64,000 bases of DNA from Qipengyuania oceanensis (lineage in GTDB: Bacteria > Pseudomonadota > Alphaproteobacteria > Sphingomonadales > Sphingomonadaceae): assembly GCF_009827535.1 (NCBI RefSeq), contig NZ_WTYN01000001.1, forward strand, positions 372,001 to 436,000, written 5' to 3'. The notes below the pieces were generated by a model. It was not told the origin of the DNA, made no database searches, and saw only the letters and a list, made by a program, of their open reading frames with translations. Positions within the stretch are counted from its first letter, which is position 1, and each line of letters begins with the position of its first letter. The position numbers were made by a program, and so were the translations under genes. Positions 37,789-48,727 of this stretch are shown here, in pieces.

Positions 37789-38504
37789 TTCCTGGTGGCG
37801 AGCATCACATCGCCCGCATGGATGGCACGGAGCGAGCCGTCAACCAAGCGCAGTCGCAGCGACCCGTCGCTGGCGAGCCCGGCGTAGGATCCTTCGACGA
37901 TCGCGCCGTCTGGTTCGTGCACCGTCAGCGGCGTCCCCTCGATATGGGCGACAGCCTGCCAGCGACGCAACAGCGGGTCGATCCCGAAATCGCGCCAACG
38001 AGAAAGCTCGGTCGCAAAGCTGGCGGCCAGCGCGTGCGCGAAAGTGTCCCGGACGGGTGCCGGGCCGAGCGCGGAAAGCGCCACCGTCTCGCGATCCGGC
38101 AACTCCGGGGCTTTCGCGAGGTTCACCCCGATCCCTACGATCACGGCATCCTCGACCCGCTCCAGCAGGATTCCGGCGAGCTTGGCATTGTCCAGCAGCA
38201 GGTCGTTGGGCCATTTGAGCGAGAGCCCGGCACGCCCCTGAACCATCGGCGTGACCGCCTCGTACAGGGCGAGGCCTGCCATCAGGGCAAGCGTCGGCGG
38301 TGGCGGATCGTTGGGGCCGAGCAGGACAACGGTGGAACCCATGAAATTGCCCGACCCGTCGAACCAGGCGCGGCCCTGGCGCCCCCGGCCGGCAGTCTGG
38401 CGGTCCGCGACCAGCCAGTCACCCTCGCCCACGCGCTCGCGAGCCGACAGGCGCGTTGCGAGATCGGCGTTGGTCGAGCCGGTTTCGGCGATAAACTCGA
38501 TCAA
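37785..38504 (-). CDS. birA: Biotin--[acetyl-CoA-carboxylase] ligase (no DNA-binding domain)
   Basis: The 239-residue enzyme attaches biotin to carboxylases. The catalytic core shows ETGSTNADL, the biotinyl-AMP loop [27 protein letters not shown] and [12 protein letters not shown]. No N-terminal helix-turn-helix is present, so it cannot act as the biotin operon repressor. A TTG start overlapping the nuoN stop (TTGA) gives the expected N-terminus [12 protein letters not shown]; a longer frame would run into nuoN. It follows nuoN with a four-base overlap. Confidence 0.9.
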   Translation of the reverse strand: MIEFIAETGSTNADLATRLSARERVGEGDWLVADRQTAGRGRQGRAWFDGSGNFMGSTVVLLGPNDPPPPTLALMAGLALYEAVTPMVQGRAGLSLKWPNDLLLDNAKLAGILLERVEDAVIVGIGVNLAKAPELPDRETVALSALGPAPVRDTFAHALAASFATELSRWRDFGIDPLLRRWQAVAHIEGTPLTVHEPDGAIVEGSYAGLASDGSLRLRLVDGSLRAIHAGDVMLATRN

Positions 38505-39970
38505 ATGGTCAGCAGCAGCGCTTGCGCGGCATGGTCGGCCCAGTTGCCGAGCCATCCGTTGAGCAGATAGCCAAGCGGCGACACGAACAGCGTCGCGGCC
38601 AGCAGAACCACCCAATGCGCCGTGCCGGGCTTGCCGGTTACCACGCCAGCTGCATCGTCGAAGTACATCACCTTGACGATCTTGATGTAATAGAACGCGC
38701 CGATCACGCTCGCCGCAATACCGAGGACCGCCAGCGGCAGCAGGTCCGCTTCCACCGCAGCCTGGAATACCACGAACTTGCCCCAGAAGCCGAACAGCGG
38801 CGGAATGCCGGCGAGGCTGAACATCATCGCAGCAAGGCAGGCGGCGAGCAGCGGCTGCGTCGTCGAAAGTCCGGCGATATCGGCAATGCTCTCGACCTGG
38901 TCGCCCTCTGCATTGCGCAGCATCAGTACGGCAACGAAGCTGCCGATGGTCATTGCAACGTAGATCGCGAGGTAAACGAGCATCCCGCTCGCGCCCGCAG
39001 CCGTTCCGGCAGCCAGACCGATGAGGATGAAGCCGACATTGTTGATCGAGGAATAGGCCAGCAGGCGCTTGACGTTAGCCTGACCGATGGCGCCGAGCGC
39101 ACCGATCACGATCGATGCCAGGGCCGCGAATACGACGATCTGGCGCCAGGCATCGATCTGGCCACCGAAGGCATCGAGCGCCATGCGCATCAGCACCGCC
39201 ACGGCCGCGACCTTGGGCGCACTGGCGAAGAACGTGGTCACCGGCGTGGGCGCGCCTTCGTAGACGTCCGGCGTCCACATGTGGAACGGCACAGCGGCGA
39301 TCTTGAAGGCGAGGCCTGCAAGGACGAACACTACCCCGAAGAGCGCTCCGGTCGACAGGCCACCGGCGAAGGCAGTGCGAATGCCGGCATAGGAGGTCGA
39401 GCCGGCGAAGCCGTAGGTCAGGCTCATGCCGAACAGCAGGATCCCGCTGGCGAGCGCGCCGAGTACGAAATACTTGAGCCCTGCTTCGGCCGAGCGCGTG
39501 TCGTGCCGCATGAAGCTGGCAAGAACGTAGGACGACAGGCTGCTGAGTTCGAGACCAATGTACAGCGTCATCAGGTTTGTCGCAGAAACCATCAGACCCA
39601 TGCCGAGCACGCTGAAGACGATCAGCAAGGGATACTCGGGACGGTAGGTCGCGGCACTGCGGACGAAGAACGGCTGCGAAACCGTCAGAACCGCGATCGC
39701 CGCGAGGCCGATCAGTATCTTGGCGAAACCGGCGAAACCGTCGGCTGCGAACTGGTCACCGAAAGCAAAGACATCCGGGCCGATCGCGGCACCGCCGTTC
39801 ATGGATGCGACTGTGAAAGCCATCGCGCCGACGATGATCGCGACTGCAAAGATCGACATGGCGCGCGCGGACTTCTCGCCGAGCCAGGCTGCCAGAAGCG
39901 TCATCGCGAGCCCACCGAGGCTGAGGACCAGCTCCGGTGCGATCAGCGAGAGGGACTTGCCGAATTCCAT
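38501..39970 (-). CDS. nuoN: NADH-quinone oxidoreductase subunit N
   Basis: The 489-residue antiporter-like subunit of the complex I membrane arm has about 14 helices. Characteristic segments are YIGLELSSLSSYVLASFMR (the ExxS region before the discontinuous helix), FKIAAVPFHMWTPDVYEGAPTPVT (key Lys and broken helix) and NVKRLLAYSSINNVGFILIG. It forms one proton-translocating channel. It overlaps nuoM by one base and birA by four. Confidence 0.97.
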   Translation of the reverse strand: MEFGKSLSLIAPELVLSLGGLAMTLLAAWLGEKSARAMSIFAVAIIVGAMAFTVASMNGGAAIGPDVFAFGDQFAADGFAGFAKILIGLAAIAVLTVSQPFFVRSAATYRPEYPLLIVFSVLGMGLMVSATNLMTLYIGLELSSLSSYVLASFMRHDTRSAEAGLKYFVLGALASGILLFGMSLTYGFAGSTSYAGIRTAFAGGLSTGALFGVVFVLAGLAFKIAAVPFHMWTPDVYEGAPTPVTTFFASAPKVAAVAVLMRMALDAFGGQIDAWRQIVVFAALASIVIGALGAIGQANVKRLLAYSSINNVGFILIGLAAGTAAGASGMLVYLAIYVAMTIGSFVAVLMLRNAEGDQVESIADIAGLSTTQPLLAACLAAMMFSLAGIPPLFGFWGKFVVFQAAVEADLLPLAVLGIAASVIGAFYYIKIVKVMYFDDAAGVVTGKPGTAHWVVLLAATLFVSPLGYLLNGWLGNWADHAAQALLLTI

Positions 39971-41544
39971 CAGTGTGCCCCCTCGGCAGCGGATTCGTCG
40001 CCGTGCGCTTCACCGCCGGCGGAATGGTGGATTGCATTGGCAGCTTCTGCCCGCGGCTCGCCGACGACGAGCATGGAATCTCCTGCCGGAGCGGAGCGTT
40101 CGAGGCGCGCATCGAGTGCGGCTATGTCGGCGCGCATCGGTGCAAGGAAGCTCTCGGGATAAACGCCCATCCACAGCACGCCTGCGGCGATCGGCGCGAG
40201 CATCGCCCATTCGCGCAGGTTGAGATCCGGCATGGCGGCTGCATCGGCGTTCTTCTGCTCGCCGAATGCGACGCGGCGATAGAGGTAGAGCATGTAGGCC
40301 GCGCCCAGGATGATGCCGGTCGTGCAGACCAGCGTGACAAGCGTCGAGACCTCGTAGATGCCCGCCAGCGCGAGGAATTCACCCACGAAGTTGCTGGTGC
40401 CCGGCAAGCCCACGCTGGCCATCGTGAACAGCATGAAGAAGATCGCGTATTTCGGCATGTTGATCGAAAGCCCGCCGTACCGGTCGATCTCGCGCGTGTG
40501 CAGACGGTCGTAGATGACGCCGACACAGAGGAACAGCGCGCCCGAGACGAGACCGTGACCGAGCATGACCATCATCGCGCCTTCGAGCCCCTGCACGTTG
40601 AACGCGAACAGGCCGACCGTCACGATCGCCATGTGGGCAACCGAGGAGTAGGCGATCAGCTTCTTCATGTCGTGCTGCACCAGCGCGATCAGGCTGGTGA
40701 TGACTACCGCCAGCATCGAGAGAATGTAGATCAGCCAGGCGAACTGCGCGCTCGCTTCGGGGAACATCGGCAGGCTGAAGCGGATGAAGCCGTAGCCACC
40801 CATCTTCAGCAGCACGCCGGCCAGGATCACCGAGCCCGCAGTCGGCGCCTGGACGTGCGCGTCAGGCAGCCAGGTATGGACCGGCCACATCGGCATCTTG
40901 ACCGCGAAGCTGGCGAAGAACGCGAGCCACAGCCAGGTCTGAGCCTGCGCCGGGAAATCGTACTGCATCAGCGTCGGGATGTCGGTCGTCCCGGCCTCGT
41001 TCACCATCCACAGCATGGCGATCAGCATCAGGACCGAACCGAGCAGCGTGTAGAGGAAGAACTTGTAACTCGCGTAAATGCGGTTGTCCCCGCCCCACAC
41101 GCCGATGATCAGGTACATCGGGATGAGGCCGGCTTCGAAGAAGATGTAGAACAGGAACAGGTCCTGCGCTGCGAACACGCCGATCATCAGCGTTTCCATG
41201 ATCAGGAACGCGGCCATGTATTCGCCAACGCGCTTGGTGATCGAATCCCAGCTCGCGAGGATGCAGATCGGCATCAGGAAGACCGACAAGGCGATCAGCA
41301 GCAGGGCGATGCCATCGATCCCGAGTGCGTAGCTGAAGCCGGCGAAAATGTCCGCCCGCTCGGTGAACTGCCACTGCGCCCCGCCGATGTCGTAGCTCAG
41401 CCACAGGACCACGCCGAGCGCGAGGTTGACCAGCGTCGCGACCAGCGCGGTCATCCGCGCAGCCCCGGCATCGAGGAAATAACATGCGATACCGGCCACC
41501 AACGGCACGGCGAGCATCAGCGAAAGGATGGGAAAGCCCTCCAT
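39970..41544 (-). CDS. nuoM: NADH-quinone oxidoreductase subunit M
   Basis: The 524-residue antiporter-like membrane subunit carries the motif FYIFFEAGLIPMYLIIGVWG (functional Glu), FAVKMPMWPVHTWLPDAHVQAPTAGS (Lys and broken helix) and DMKKLIAYSSVAHM. A hydrophilic C-terminal extension rich in Ala, Glu, His and Gly (about the last 60 residues, ending GEAHGDESAAEGAH) is longer than in E. coli. Its ATG shares one base with the nuoL stop and its stop one base with the nuoN start. Confidence 0.97.
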   Translation of the reverse strand: MEGFPILSLMLAVPLVAGIACYFLDAGAARMTALVATLVNLALGVVLWLSYDIGGAQWQFTERADIFAGFSYALGIDGIALLLIALSVFLMPICILASWDSITKRVGEYMAAFLIMETLMIGVFAAQDLFLFYIFFEAGLIPMYLIIGVWGGDNRIYASYKFFLYTLLGSVLMLIAMLWMVNEAGTTDIPTLMQYDFPAQAQTWLWLAFFASFAVKMPMWPVHTWLPDAHVQAPTAGSVILAGVLLKMGGYGFIRFSLPMFPEASAQFAWLIYILSMLAVVITSLIALVQHDMKKLIAYSSVAHMAIVTVGLFAFNVQGLEGAMMVMLGHGLVSGALFLCVGVIYDRLHTREIDRYGGLSINMPKYAIFFMLFTMASVGLPGTSNFVGEFLALAGIYEVSTLVTLVCTTGIILGAAYMLYLYRRVAFGEQKNADAAAMPDLNLREWAMLAPIAAGVLWMGVYPESFLAPMRADIAALDARLERSAPAGDSMLVVGEPRAEAANAIHHSAGGEAHGDESAAEGAH

Positions 41545-43604
41545 CAGAACAGCACCCAGCTGATTGCCGCGACAAGGCCGAGAAGCATCACGAGCGCGTA
41601 GCTGTAGAGATAGCCGGATTGGACCTTCCTGGCCGCGATCGTGCCTTTCTCGACAACCCAGGCCGCACCGTTGGGTCCGAACCTGTCGATCAGCCCGACG
41701 TCGCCGCGCTGCCAGAACACCCTGCCGAGCCAGAACGCGGGAACGACGAACAGGTAGTGATACAGTTCGTCGAACATCCACTTGCGGTAAACGAAGGTGT
41801 AGATCGGACCGAGCTGCTCTGCGACCTTTCCCGGGAAGCTGGTGTTGCGGATATAGCCGTACCAGGCGATCACGAAGCCGAGCACCATGACGATGAAGGC
41901 GGCGTATTTCACCAGCGTAGGCACCCCGTGCATCGCGTGGATCAGCGGCTCGTTGTAGAAGATCGAACCGTTCCAGAACGCCGCGCTGTCGAGGAAGCTC
42001 GGCGCGAAGACCTGGCCTGCTGCGATCGCGCCCAGGCTCAGCACGGCGAGCGGGATCAGCATCGAGATCGGACTTTCGTGCGGGTGGTAACCCGCGGTCC
42101 CCGCTTCGTAGTCGGACGAAGGCGCATGATGCTGCACGTCGTGGCCGGCATCTTCCTGGCGCGGCGGATTGTGTTCGTCGGGCTCGTCATGGCCGTGGTG
42201 GACGGCGTGCTGGATATGTTCGCTGTCGGCCCAGCGCGGCTTGCCGAAGAAGGTCAGGAACACGAGGCGCCAGCTGTAGAAGCTGGTCAGCAGCGCGGCG
42301 AAGACGCCCATCCAGAAAGCGAAGGTCGCAGCTTCCGTCCCGCGAGCGAAAGCGACCTCGATGATCGCGTCCTTCGACCAGAAACCGGCGAAGCCCGCAT
42401 GTAGGTCGTAGACACCGAAGCCGGTGATCGCGAGCGTGCCCATCATCATCGCCCAGAAGGTCAGCGGGATGTGCTTACGGAGCCCGCCGTAATACCGCAT
42501 GTCCTGCTCGTGATGCATCGCGTGAATGACGGAGCCGGCCCCCAGGAACAGCAGCGCCTTGAAGAAGGCGTGGGTGAACAGGTGGAACATCGCCGCGCCG
42601 TAGGCGCCGACGCCGGCGGCGAAGAACATGTAGCCGAGCTGCGAGCAGGTCGAATAGGCGATGACCCGCTTGATGTCCCACTGGGTGGTGCCGATCGTCG
42701 CGGCGAAGATGCAGGTTGCAGCGCCGATTACCGTGACCACCGTCAGGGCGACCGGTGCGGCTTCGAACATCGGCGAAAGGCGGCAGACCATGAAGACGCC
42801 TGCGGTGACCATCGTCGCGGCGTGGATAAGCGCCGAGACTGGAGTCGGGCCTTCCATGGCGTCTGGCAACCAGGTGTGGAGCCCGAGCTGCGCGGACTTG
42901 CCCATCGCACCGATGAACAGGAGGATGCACAGGATATCCATCGTCTGCAGCCGCATGCCGAGGAAGCCGATGCTCGCCCCGCTCATTGAAGGCGCCGCCG
43001 CAAGGATTTCCGGGATCGACACCGTCCCGAACACGAGGAACGTGCCGAAGATGCCAAGCATGAAGCCGAGATCGCCGACGCGGTTGACCACGAAGGCCTT
43101 CATCGCGGCAGCGTTGGCGCTGGGCTTCCTGAACCAGAACCCGATCAGCAGGTAGCTGGCGAGGCCCACGCCTTCCCAACCGAAGAACATCTGGACGAGG
43201 TTGTCGGCGGTCACCAGCATCAGCATGGCGAAGGTGAACAGCGACAGATACGCGAAGAAGCGGGGCTGATCCGGATCCTCGTCCATGTAGCCCCAGCTGT
43301 AGAGGTGGACGAGTGCGGAAACGGTGGTGATCACCACCAGCATGACCGCAGTCAGCGTATCGACACGCAGCGCCCAGTCGAAAGTCAGATCGCCGCTCTG
43401 CACCCAGGTGAGAACCTCGACGACGCCGGCTTCGGAGGTGCCGTTGAGGAACCCGATGAAGATCGGCCAGCTCAGCGCACAGGAGACGAACAGCGCGCCG
43501 GTCGTGATCGCCTTCACCACGGTGTTGCCGAGCGCACGGTTGCCGAGCCCGCCGACGATGGCCGCGAGCAAGGGCAGGAAGACGATAAGCAGGATCGTGT
43601 TCAC
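41544..43604 (-). CDS. nuoL: NADH-quinone oxidoreductase subunit L
   Basis: NuoL is the most distal of the three antiporter-like subunits, here 686 residues, with the long lateral helix and C-terminal helix that brace the membrane arm. Landmarks are [54 protein letters not shown] and [21 protein letters not shown] hydrophilic loop of about 55 residues, rich in His, Asp and Glu (near 455-505), is notably His-rich and may be poorly ordered. It follows nuoK after 7 bp. Confidence 0.97.
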   Translation of the reverse strand: MNTILLIVFLPLLAAIVGGLGNRALGNTVVKAITTGALFVSCALSWPIFIGFLNGTSEAGVVEVLTWVQSGDLTFDWALRVDTLTAVMLVVITTVSALVHLYSWGYMDEDPDQPRFFAYLSLFTFAMLMLVTADNLVQMFFGWEGVGLASYLLIGFWFRKPSANAAAMKAFVVNRVGDLGFMLGIFGTFLVFGTVSIPEILAAAPSMSGASIGFLGMRLQTMDILCILLFIGAMGKSAQLGLHTWLPDAMEGPTPVSALIHAATMVTAGVFMVCRLSPMFEAAPVALTVVTVIGAATCIFAATIGTTQWDIKRVIAYSTCSQLGYMFFAAGVGAYGAAMFHLFTHAFFKALLFLGAGSVIHAMHHEQDMRYYGGLRKHIPLTFWAMMMGTLAITGFGVYDLHAGFAGFWSKDAIIEVAFARGTEAATFAFWMGVFAALLTSFYSWRLVFLTFFGKPRWADSEHIQHAVHHGHDEPDEHNPPRQEDAGHDVQHHAPSSDYEAGTAGYHPHESPISMLIPLAVLSLGAIAAGQVFAPSFLDSAAFWNGSIFYNEPLIHAMHGVPTLVKYAAFIVMVLGFVIAWYGYIRNTSFPGKVAEQLGPIYTFVYRKWMFDELYHYLFVVPAFWLGRVFWQRGDVGLIDRFGPNGAAWVVEKGTIAARKVQSGYLYSYALVMLLGLVAAISWVLF

Positions 43605-43611
43605 GGGGTGC

Positions 43612-43917
43612 TTATCCCTTCATCCGGTTTACGTCGTCGACCGCGATAGTGCCCCGGCCGCGGAAGTAGATGACCAGGATCGCAAGGCCGATCGCCGCCT
43701 CGCCCGCCGCCACGGTCAGCACGAACATGGCGAAGACCTGGCCGGTCAGGTCGCCGAGGAAGGCACTGAAGGCGACGAGGTTGATGTTCACCGCGAGCAG
43801 GATCAGTTCGATCGACATCAGGATGACGATCACGTTCTTGCGATTGGCGAAGATGCCGAGCACGCCGAGCACGAACAGGATCGAGCTCACCACGATGTAA
43901 TGTTCGATGCCGATCAC
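43612..43917 (-). CDS. nuoK: NADH-quinone oxidoreductase subunit K
   Basis: The 101-residue subunit has three membrane helices. The conserved glutamates used in proton transfer are in [18 protein letters not shown] and [15 protein letters not shown]. The GTG start overlaps the nuoJ stop (GTGA), giving the standard N-terminus (M)[14 protein letters not shown]. Confidence 0.97.
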   Translation of the reverse strand: MIGIEHYIVVSSILFVLGVLGIFANRKNVIVILMSIELILLAVNINLVAFSAFLGDLTGQVFAMFVLTVAAGEAAIGLAILVIYFRGRGTIAVDDVNRMKG

Positions 43918-44534
43918 AGCTCGACCCCCTGCCCGACTTCGGGCTGCTTGAGCACGGTTGCCTCTTCCGGACGACGCCGGACCTGCTTGCCGATGTCCTG
44001 GTGTCCGCGCGTGGTCTTGGTCGGGCGATGGGTCAGCACGATGGCGCCGATCATCGCGACCAGCAGGATGATGCCGGCACTCTCGAAGAGGAACAGGTAA
44101 CGCCCGTAAAGCAGCGCGCCGATGCTCTCGATATTGCTTTCCCCCACCAGCGGAGCGCCTTCGCCCGCAGGTGTGCCCAGATCGAGCGCGCCCGCCTGCC
44201 AGGCACCAATGCCCAGCACCAGTTCGGCCAGCAGGACCAGCGCGATCAGGATGCCGAGCGGGAAATTCTTGGTGAACCCTGCGCGAAGTTCGGCGAAATC
44301 GATGTCCAGCATCATCACGACGAACAGGAACAGTACCGCCACCGCGCCGACATAGACGATCACGAGCAGCATCGCGATGAACTCGGCGCCGACCAGCACC
44401 ATCAGCCCCGCCGCGTTGAAAAAGGCCAGGATCAGCCACAGCACCGAGTGGACCGGGTTGCGCGCGGTGACGACCAGCACGGCGCTGGCAATCACGAGAA
44501 ACGCGAACAGGTAGAAGGCGATTGTCTGGATCAT
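43914..44534 (-). CDS. nuoJ: NADH-quinone oxidoreductase subunit J
   Basis: The 206-residue subunit has five membrane helices. Helix 3 contains the [21 protein letters not shown] stretch, which includes the pi-bulge believed to gate coupling. The opening [21 protein letters not shown] is typical. The C-terminal tail is hydrophilic. It overlaps nuoK by four bases and lies 15 bp after nuoI. Confidence 0.96.
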   Translation of the reverse strand: MIQTIAFYLFAFLVIASAVLVVTARNPVHSVLWLILAFFNAAGLMVLVGAEFIAMLLVIVYVGAVAVLFLFVVMMLDIDFAELRAGFTKNFPLGILIALVLLAELVLGIGAWQAGALDLGTPAGEGAPLVGESNIESIGALLYGRYLFLFESAGIILLVAMIGAIVLTHRPTKTTRGHQDIGKQVRRRPEEATVLKQPEVGQGVEL

Positions 44535-44549
44535 CTTTGCGCGCGGCCC

Positions 44550-45038
44550 CTATCGGTAGGGCGCATCGGCTTCAAGGTTCGCGGCCAGGGCCCGCTCCCA
44601 CTTGTCCCCGTTGGCCAGCAGTTTCGCCTTGTCGTAGAGCAACTCCTCGCGCGTTTCGGTCGAATATTCGAAGTTCGGCCCTTCGACGATCGCATCGACC
44701 GGGCAGGCTTCCTGGCAGAAACCGCAGTAGATGCACTTGGTCATGTCGATGTCGTAGCGCGTGGTGCGGCGGCTGCCGTCCTCGCGCGGTTCGCTCTCGA
44801 TGGTAATCGCCTGCGCCGGGCAAACCGCTTCGCACAGCTTGCAGGCGATGCAACGTTCCTCGCCGTTGGGATACCGGCGCAGCGCGTGTTCGCCGCGGAA
44901 GCGCGGAGACAGCGGGTTCTTCTCGAACGGGTAGTTGATCGTCACCTTGGGCTTGAAGAAGTACTTCAGCGTGAGGGCGTGCGCCTTCACGAACTCCCAC
45001 AAGGTGAACGATTTGATGAGGTGCGCGACGGAGGTCAT
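44550..45038 (-). CDS. nuoI: NADH-quinone oxidoreductase subunit I
   Basis: The 162-residue ferredoxin-like subunit carries two [4Fe-4S] clusters (N6a and N6b), bound by [12 protein letters not shown] and [12 protein letters not shown], which pass electrons toward NuoB. An N-terminal amphipathic helix ([21 protein letters not shown] region) anchors it at the membrane. The ATG overlaps the nuoH stop by four bases. Confidence 0.97.
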   Translation of the reverse strand: MTSVAHLIKSFTLWEFVKAHALTLKYFFKPKVTINYPFEKNPLSPRFRGEHALRRYPNGEERCIACKLCEAVCPAQAITIESEPREDGSRRTTRYDIDMTKCIYCGFCQEACPVDAIVEGPNFEYSTETREELLYDKAKLLANGDKWERALAANLEADAPYR

Positions 45039-46126
45039 GCGGCAGCTCCAAAATGGCCTGTGGCCATCAGATATCCGGAAATGAGGACGACGAAGATCAG
45101 GCTCATGGGCAGGAACACCTTCCACCCGAGCCGCATCAGCTGGTCGTAACGGTAACGCGGCACCGTCGCCATGACCCAGCTGAACATGAAGAAGAAGAAG
45201 AACGTCTTCAGCAGCAGCCACACGATGCCGGGGATGTCGAACCACGGGATCAGGTCGATGTTGAGCGGCGGCAGCCACCCGCCGAAGAACAGGATGGCGT
45301 TGAGAATGCACATCAGGAGGATGTTCGCATATTCGCCGAGCCAGAAGAGCGCGAAGCTCATCGAGCTGTATTCGGTCTGATAGCCGGCGACGAGTTCGCT
45401 CTCCGCCTCGGTCAGGTCGAACGGCACGCGTTGCGTCTCGGCCAGCGAACTGATGAAGAACACCACCCACATCGGGAACAGCAGCGGATGCACGACATAG
45501 GCATTGATCAGGCCGAGGCCGAAGCCTTCCTGCGCCCGGACGATGTCGTTGAGGTTGAACGTGCCGGCGAACAGCACGACGCAGATCAGGATGAAACCGA
45601 TCGAGACTTCGTAGCTGATCATCTGCGCGGCGGCGCGCATTGCCGAGAAGAACGGGTATTTGGAGTTACTCGCCCACCCGCTCATCACGACGCCGTAAAC
45701 CGACAGAGAGCTGATCGCGAGTATGTAGAGCAGGCCGACGTTGATGTCCGCCAGCACGGCAGTCGCGCTGAAGGGCACCACCGCCCAGGCGGCAAGCGCC
45801 ACGGTGAACGTGACGATCGGCGCGAGGATGAAGATGCCCTTGTTCGCCGCGCTCGGAATGATGGTTTCCTGCAGGAAGACCTTCAGACCGTCGGCGAAAC
45901 TTTGCAGCAGACCGAAGGGTCCGACCACGTTGGGCCCGCGGCGAAGGTTGATCGCCGCCCAGACCTTGCGATCGACATAGATGATCATCGCCACCGCGAG
46001 CATCAGCGGCAAGGCGATGAGCAGGATGCCAGCGATGGTCGCGGCAAACCAAGCAGCCCCGTAGGACAGGCCGAGGTCCCACGGACCCCAAGGTGTCCAG
46101 AATGGCAATTGGAAAGCTTCGGTCAT
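45035..46126 (-). CDS. nuoH: NADH-quinone oxidoreductase subunit H
   Basis: The 363-residue membrane subunit forms the quinone chamber with NuoB and NuoD. Typical segments are [60 protein letters not shown] (acidic cluster) and [17 protein letters not shown]. It overlaps nuoG and nuoI by four bases. Confidence 0.97.
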   Translation of the reverse strand: MTEAFQLPFWTPWGPWDLGLSYGAAWFAATIAGILLIALPLMLAVAMIIYVDRKVWAAINLRRGPNVVGPFGLLQSFADGLKVFLQETIIPSAANKGIFILAPIVTFTVALAAWAVVPFSATAVLADINVGLLYILAISSLSVYGVVMSGWASNSKYPFFSAMRAAAQMISYEVSIGFILICVVLFAGTFNLNDIVRAQEGFGLGLINAYVVHPLLFPMWVVFFISSLAETQRVPFDLTEAESELVAGYQTEYSSMSFALFWLGEYANILLMCILNAILFFGGWLPPLNIDLIPWFDIPGIVWLLLKTFFFFFMFSWVMATVPRYRYDQLMRLGWKVFLPMSLIFVVLISGYLMATGHFGAAA

Positions 46127-48111
46127 TCCGCGGCCTCCTGCAACTCGTCACCGTGGAGCAATTCTTCCGAGCACCGCTGCATCACCGCGCTCGCGCGGGC
46201 GATCGGGTTGGTCAGGTAGAAGTCCTTGATCGGATAGGCTTCCATCGTGCCTTCGGCCTTCGCATTCGCATCGACATCGGGCAGTGCGCCGTAATCGGCG
46301 AGACCTTCCTCGCCCAGCGCCGGCACCTCGGCAATCATTGCCGACTGGAGCTCGGCGAAACTGTCGAAGCCCACCTTGACGCCCAGCGCATCGGCCAGCG
46401 CGCGCAGGATCGTCCAGTCTTCCCGCGCGTCACCCGGCGCGAAGACGGCCTTTTCGGCGAACTGCACCCGGCCCTCGGTGTTGACGTAAGTGCCGTCCTT
46501 CTCCGCATAGCTCGCAGCGGGCAGGATGATATCGGCCGCATGGGCGCCCTTGTCCCCGTGATGGCCGATATAGACCTTGAGGCTGTCCTTGAAGCTGGAG
46601 AAATCCATCTCGTCGGCGCCCAGTGCGAGCAGCACCTTGGGCTTGGCCTTGGCGAGGTCGGCCATGCCGCCCTTCTGTGCGAAGCCGAGCATCAGGCCGC
46701 CCATGCGCGCGGCCGAGAAATGCAGCACGTTGAAATCCGCGCCCCAGCCCTTCGCAAGCGCCATCGCCTTGCCGTGCGCGCCCTTGAGCGCGCCGCCACC
46801 GACGATCACCGCGGGCCGCTCGGCCTTGGCGAAGACGTCGCTCATGTCGGACGACAATTCGTTCAAAACGCCGAGGTCGTTGCCGAGGAAAGTCGCCGGA
46901 TAGGTCGTGTCCCATTCCGGCCCGACCACAAATACCTTGGCCCCGCGCTTGACCGCCTTGCGCAGCCGCACGTTGACCAGCGGCGCTTCCCAGCGGATGT
47001 GGCTGCCCACGATCAGGACCGCGTCGGCATGCTCGATGCCTGCGAGGGTCGAGTTGAAGTTGACCGCCGCCAGGTTGGACACGTCGTAGTCCATGCCGGT
47101 CTGGCGGCCTTCGATCAGCTTCGAACCGCAGGCCTTGAGCAGCGCCTTGGCGGCGAACATGGTCTCGCAATCGAGCATGTCGCCCGCGACCGCGGCAATG
47201 CTCTTGCCGGGCTTGGCGGAAGCGATCTTGCTGAACGCCTCGTCCCAGCTCGCCTGCTCCAGCTTGCCGCGCTTCCTGATCCACACCTTGTCGAGCCGGC
47301 GCCGCATCAGACCGTCGACCTGGTAGCGGGCCTTGTCCGAAATCCATTCCTCGTTGACCGCATCGTTGATGCGCGGCAGCGCCCGCATCACTTCACGCCC
47401 GCGGCTGTCGAGACGGATGTTGGCGCCGACCGCATCGGAAACGTCGATGCTCAGCGTCTTCTTGAGCTCCCACGGGCGCGCTTCGAACGCATAGGGACGC
47501 GAGGTCAGCGCGCCGACCGGGCAAAGGTCGATCACATTCGCCGAAAGCTCGTGCTCGGCCGCCTGCTCGAGATAGGTCGTGATCTGCATGTCCTCGCCGC
47601 GACCGATCGCGCCGATCTCGTCAACGCCCGCGATCTCCTCCGAGAAGCGGACGCAGCGCGTGCAGTGGATGCAGCGGGTCATCACCGTCTTGATCAGCGG
47701 ACCCATGTATTTCTCGGTAACGGCGCGCTTGTTCTCGTCGTAGCGCGAGGCGCCGCGACCATACATCATCGACTGGTCCTGCAGGTCGCATTCGCCACCC
47801 TGGTCGCAGATCGGGCAATCGAGCGGATGGTTGATGAGGAGGAACTCCATCACCCCTTCGCGCGCGGTCTTGACCATCTCGCTGTCGGTGCGGATTTCCT
47901 GGCCTTCGGTCGCGGGAAGCGCGCAGCTTGCCTGCGGCTTGGGCGGTCCGGGCTTCACCTCGACCAGGCACATACGGCAATTGCCGGCGATGCTCAGCCG
48001 CTCGTGATAACAGAAGCGCGGGATCTCCTTGCCGGCAAGCTCGCACGCCTGAAGCACGGTCGCGCCGTCCGGAACCTCGATTTCCTGTCCGTCTACGGTG
48101 ACCTTAGGCAT
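46123..48111 (-). CDS. nuoG: NADH-quinone oxidoreductase subunit G
   Basis: The 662-residue peripheral-arm subunit starts with a [2Fe-2S] domain ([20 protein letters not shown]). The His/Cys-bound cluster N5 region ([19 protein letters not shown]) and the two-cluster ferredoxin part ([32 protein letters not shown]) follow, and then a degenerate molybdopterin-oxidoreductase fold. The start [13 protein letters not shown] at 48111 is the family norm; an ATG two codons upstream (48117) is an alternative. It overlaps the end of the exported unknown gene by 8 bases. Confidence 0.96.
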   Translation of the reverse strand: MPKVTVDGQEIEVPDGATVLQACELAGKEIPRFCYHERLSIAGNCRMCLVEVKPGPPKPQASCALPATEGQEIRTDSEMVKTAREGVMEFLLINHPLDCPICDQGGECDLQDQSMMYGRGASRYDENKRAVTEKYMGPLIKTVMTRCIHCTRCVRFSEEIAGVDEIGAIGRGEDMQITTYLEQAAEHELSANVIDLCPVGALTSRPYAFEARPWELKKTLSIDVSDAVGANIRLDSRGREVMRALPRINDAVNEEWISDKARYQVDGLMRRRLDKVWIRKRGKLEQASWDEAFSKIASAKPGKSIAAVAGDMLDCETMFAAKALLKACGSKLIEGRQTGMDYDVSNLAAVNFNSTLAGIEHADAVLIVGSHIRWEAPLVNVRLRKAVKRGAKVFVVGPEWDTTYPATFLGNDLGVLNELSSDMSDVFAKAERPAVIVGGGALKGAHGKAMALAKGWGADFNVLHFSAARMGGLMLGFAQKGGMADLAKAKPKVLLALGADEMDFSSFKDSLKVYIGHHGDKGAHAADIILPAASYAEKDGTYVNTEGRVQFAEKAVFAPGDAREDWTILRALADALGVKVGFDSFAELQSAMIAEVPALGEEGLADYGALPDVDANAKAEGTMEAYPIKDFYLTNPIARASAVMQRCSEELLHGDELQEAAE

Positions 48112-48727
48112 CGGCATCGTCTTTCTGGGCGGCAAGAAGGCGGAAAGACGCGGTCGCGAGCATCGAGCGCATCGCGAGCGGCGAAGCCTCGACCGGCGTA
48201 CGGTCTTTGGTGCAATAGGCGACGACCGGCGCGAGCGCGGCGAAGGAGGCTTGCTCGTCCGGCGTCTCAATTTCGGTCGCGAACAGGCGGGCGACGATGT
48301 CCGGCGCGCCGCGAACCGCGCACATGGCGACCTCGTCGGTGTAGGAGAAGGTTTCGGCCTCGGGTCCGATCACGGCCATCGACAGGCGCGTCAGCAGCGG
48401 TTCGGCATCCTGTTCGATCAGCCGCTCGGCCAGCCCGCCGGCAAAGGGTAATCCGCCGAGTCTCATCTGCCGGTAACGGCGCGGCATCGCGTCGAAGCAT
48501 TCCTGCGACACGCGCGTCTGCGCAAGCGCTTTCATGCCGAGCTTGTAGCCATCCGAGCGATAATCGCGGACCAACAGGTCGCGCGCGGTATCGGCATTCT
48601 CGTCCGCGATGCAGGTCGCCCAAGCTGCGACCGCCGCCCGCTGCTCGGCGACCGGTGCTTCGCGCTGCGACAGTGCCGGGCCGGCACCGAGTGTCGCACA
48701 AGCGAGGAAAAGAGCTGCCTTCTTCAT
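48104..48727 (-). CDS. Unknown exported protein between nuoF and nuoG
   Basis: The 207-residue protein has a Sec signal ([21 protein letters not shown], likely cut near residue 20). The mature part is about 185 residues, helical and Cys-containing: [52 protein letters not shown] and [13 protein letters not shown]. Its paired Cys suggest periplasmic disulfides. I recognise no family. It overlaps nuoF by four bases and nuoG by eight, so it is translated with complex I, whose peripheral arm is cytoplasmic; a structural role in that arm is therefore unlikely. A link to assembly or quality control is speculation. Confidence 0.75.
   Translation of the reverse strand: MKKAALFLACATLGAGPALSQREAPVAEQRAAVAAWATCIADENADTARDLLVRDYRSDGYKLGMKALAQTRVSQECFDAMPRRYRQMRLGGLPFAGGLAERLIEQDAEPLLTRLSMAVIGPEAETFSYTDEVAMCAVRGAPDIVARLFATEIETPDEQASFAALAPVVAYCTKDRTPVEASPLAMRSMLATASFRLLAAQKDDADA

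Noticed and set aside
38522-41601. Long plus-strand frames (546 and 554 codons) rich in Arg, His, Asp and Glu over nuoN and nuoM
   Set aside because: Their composition is the mirror of hydrophobic codons on the other strand; the membrane subunits are the real genes.
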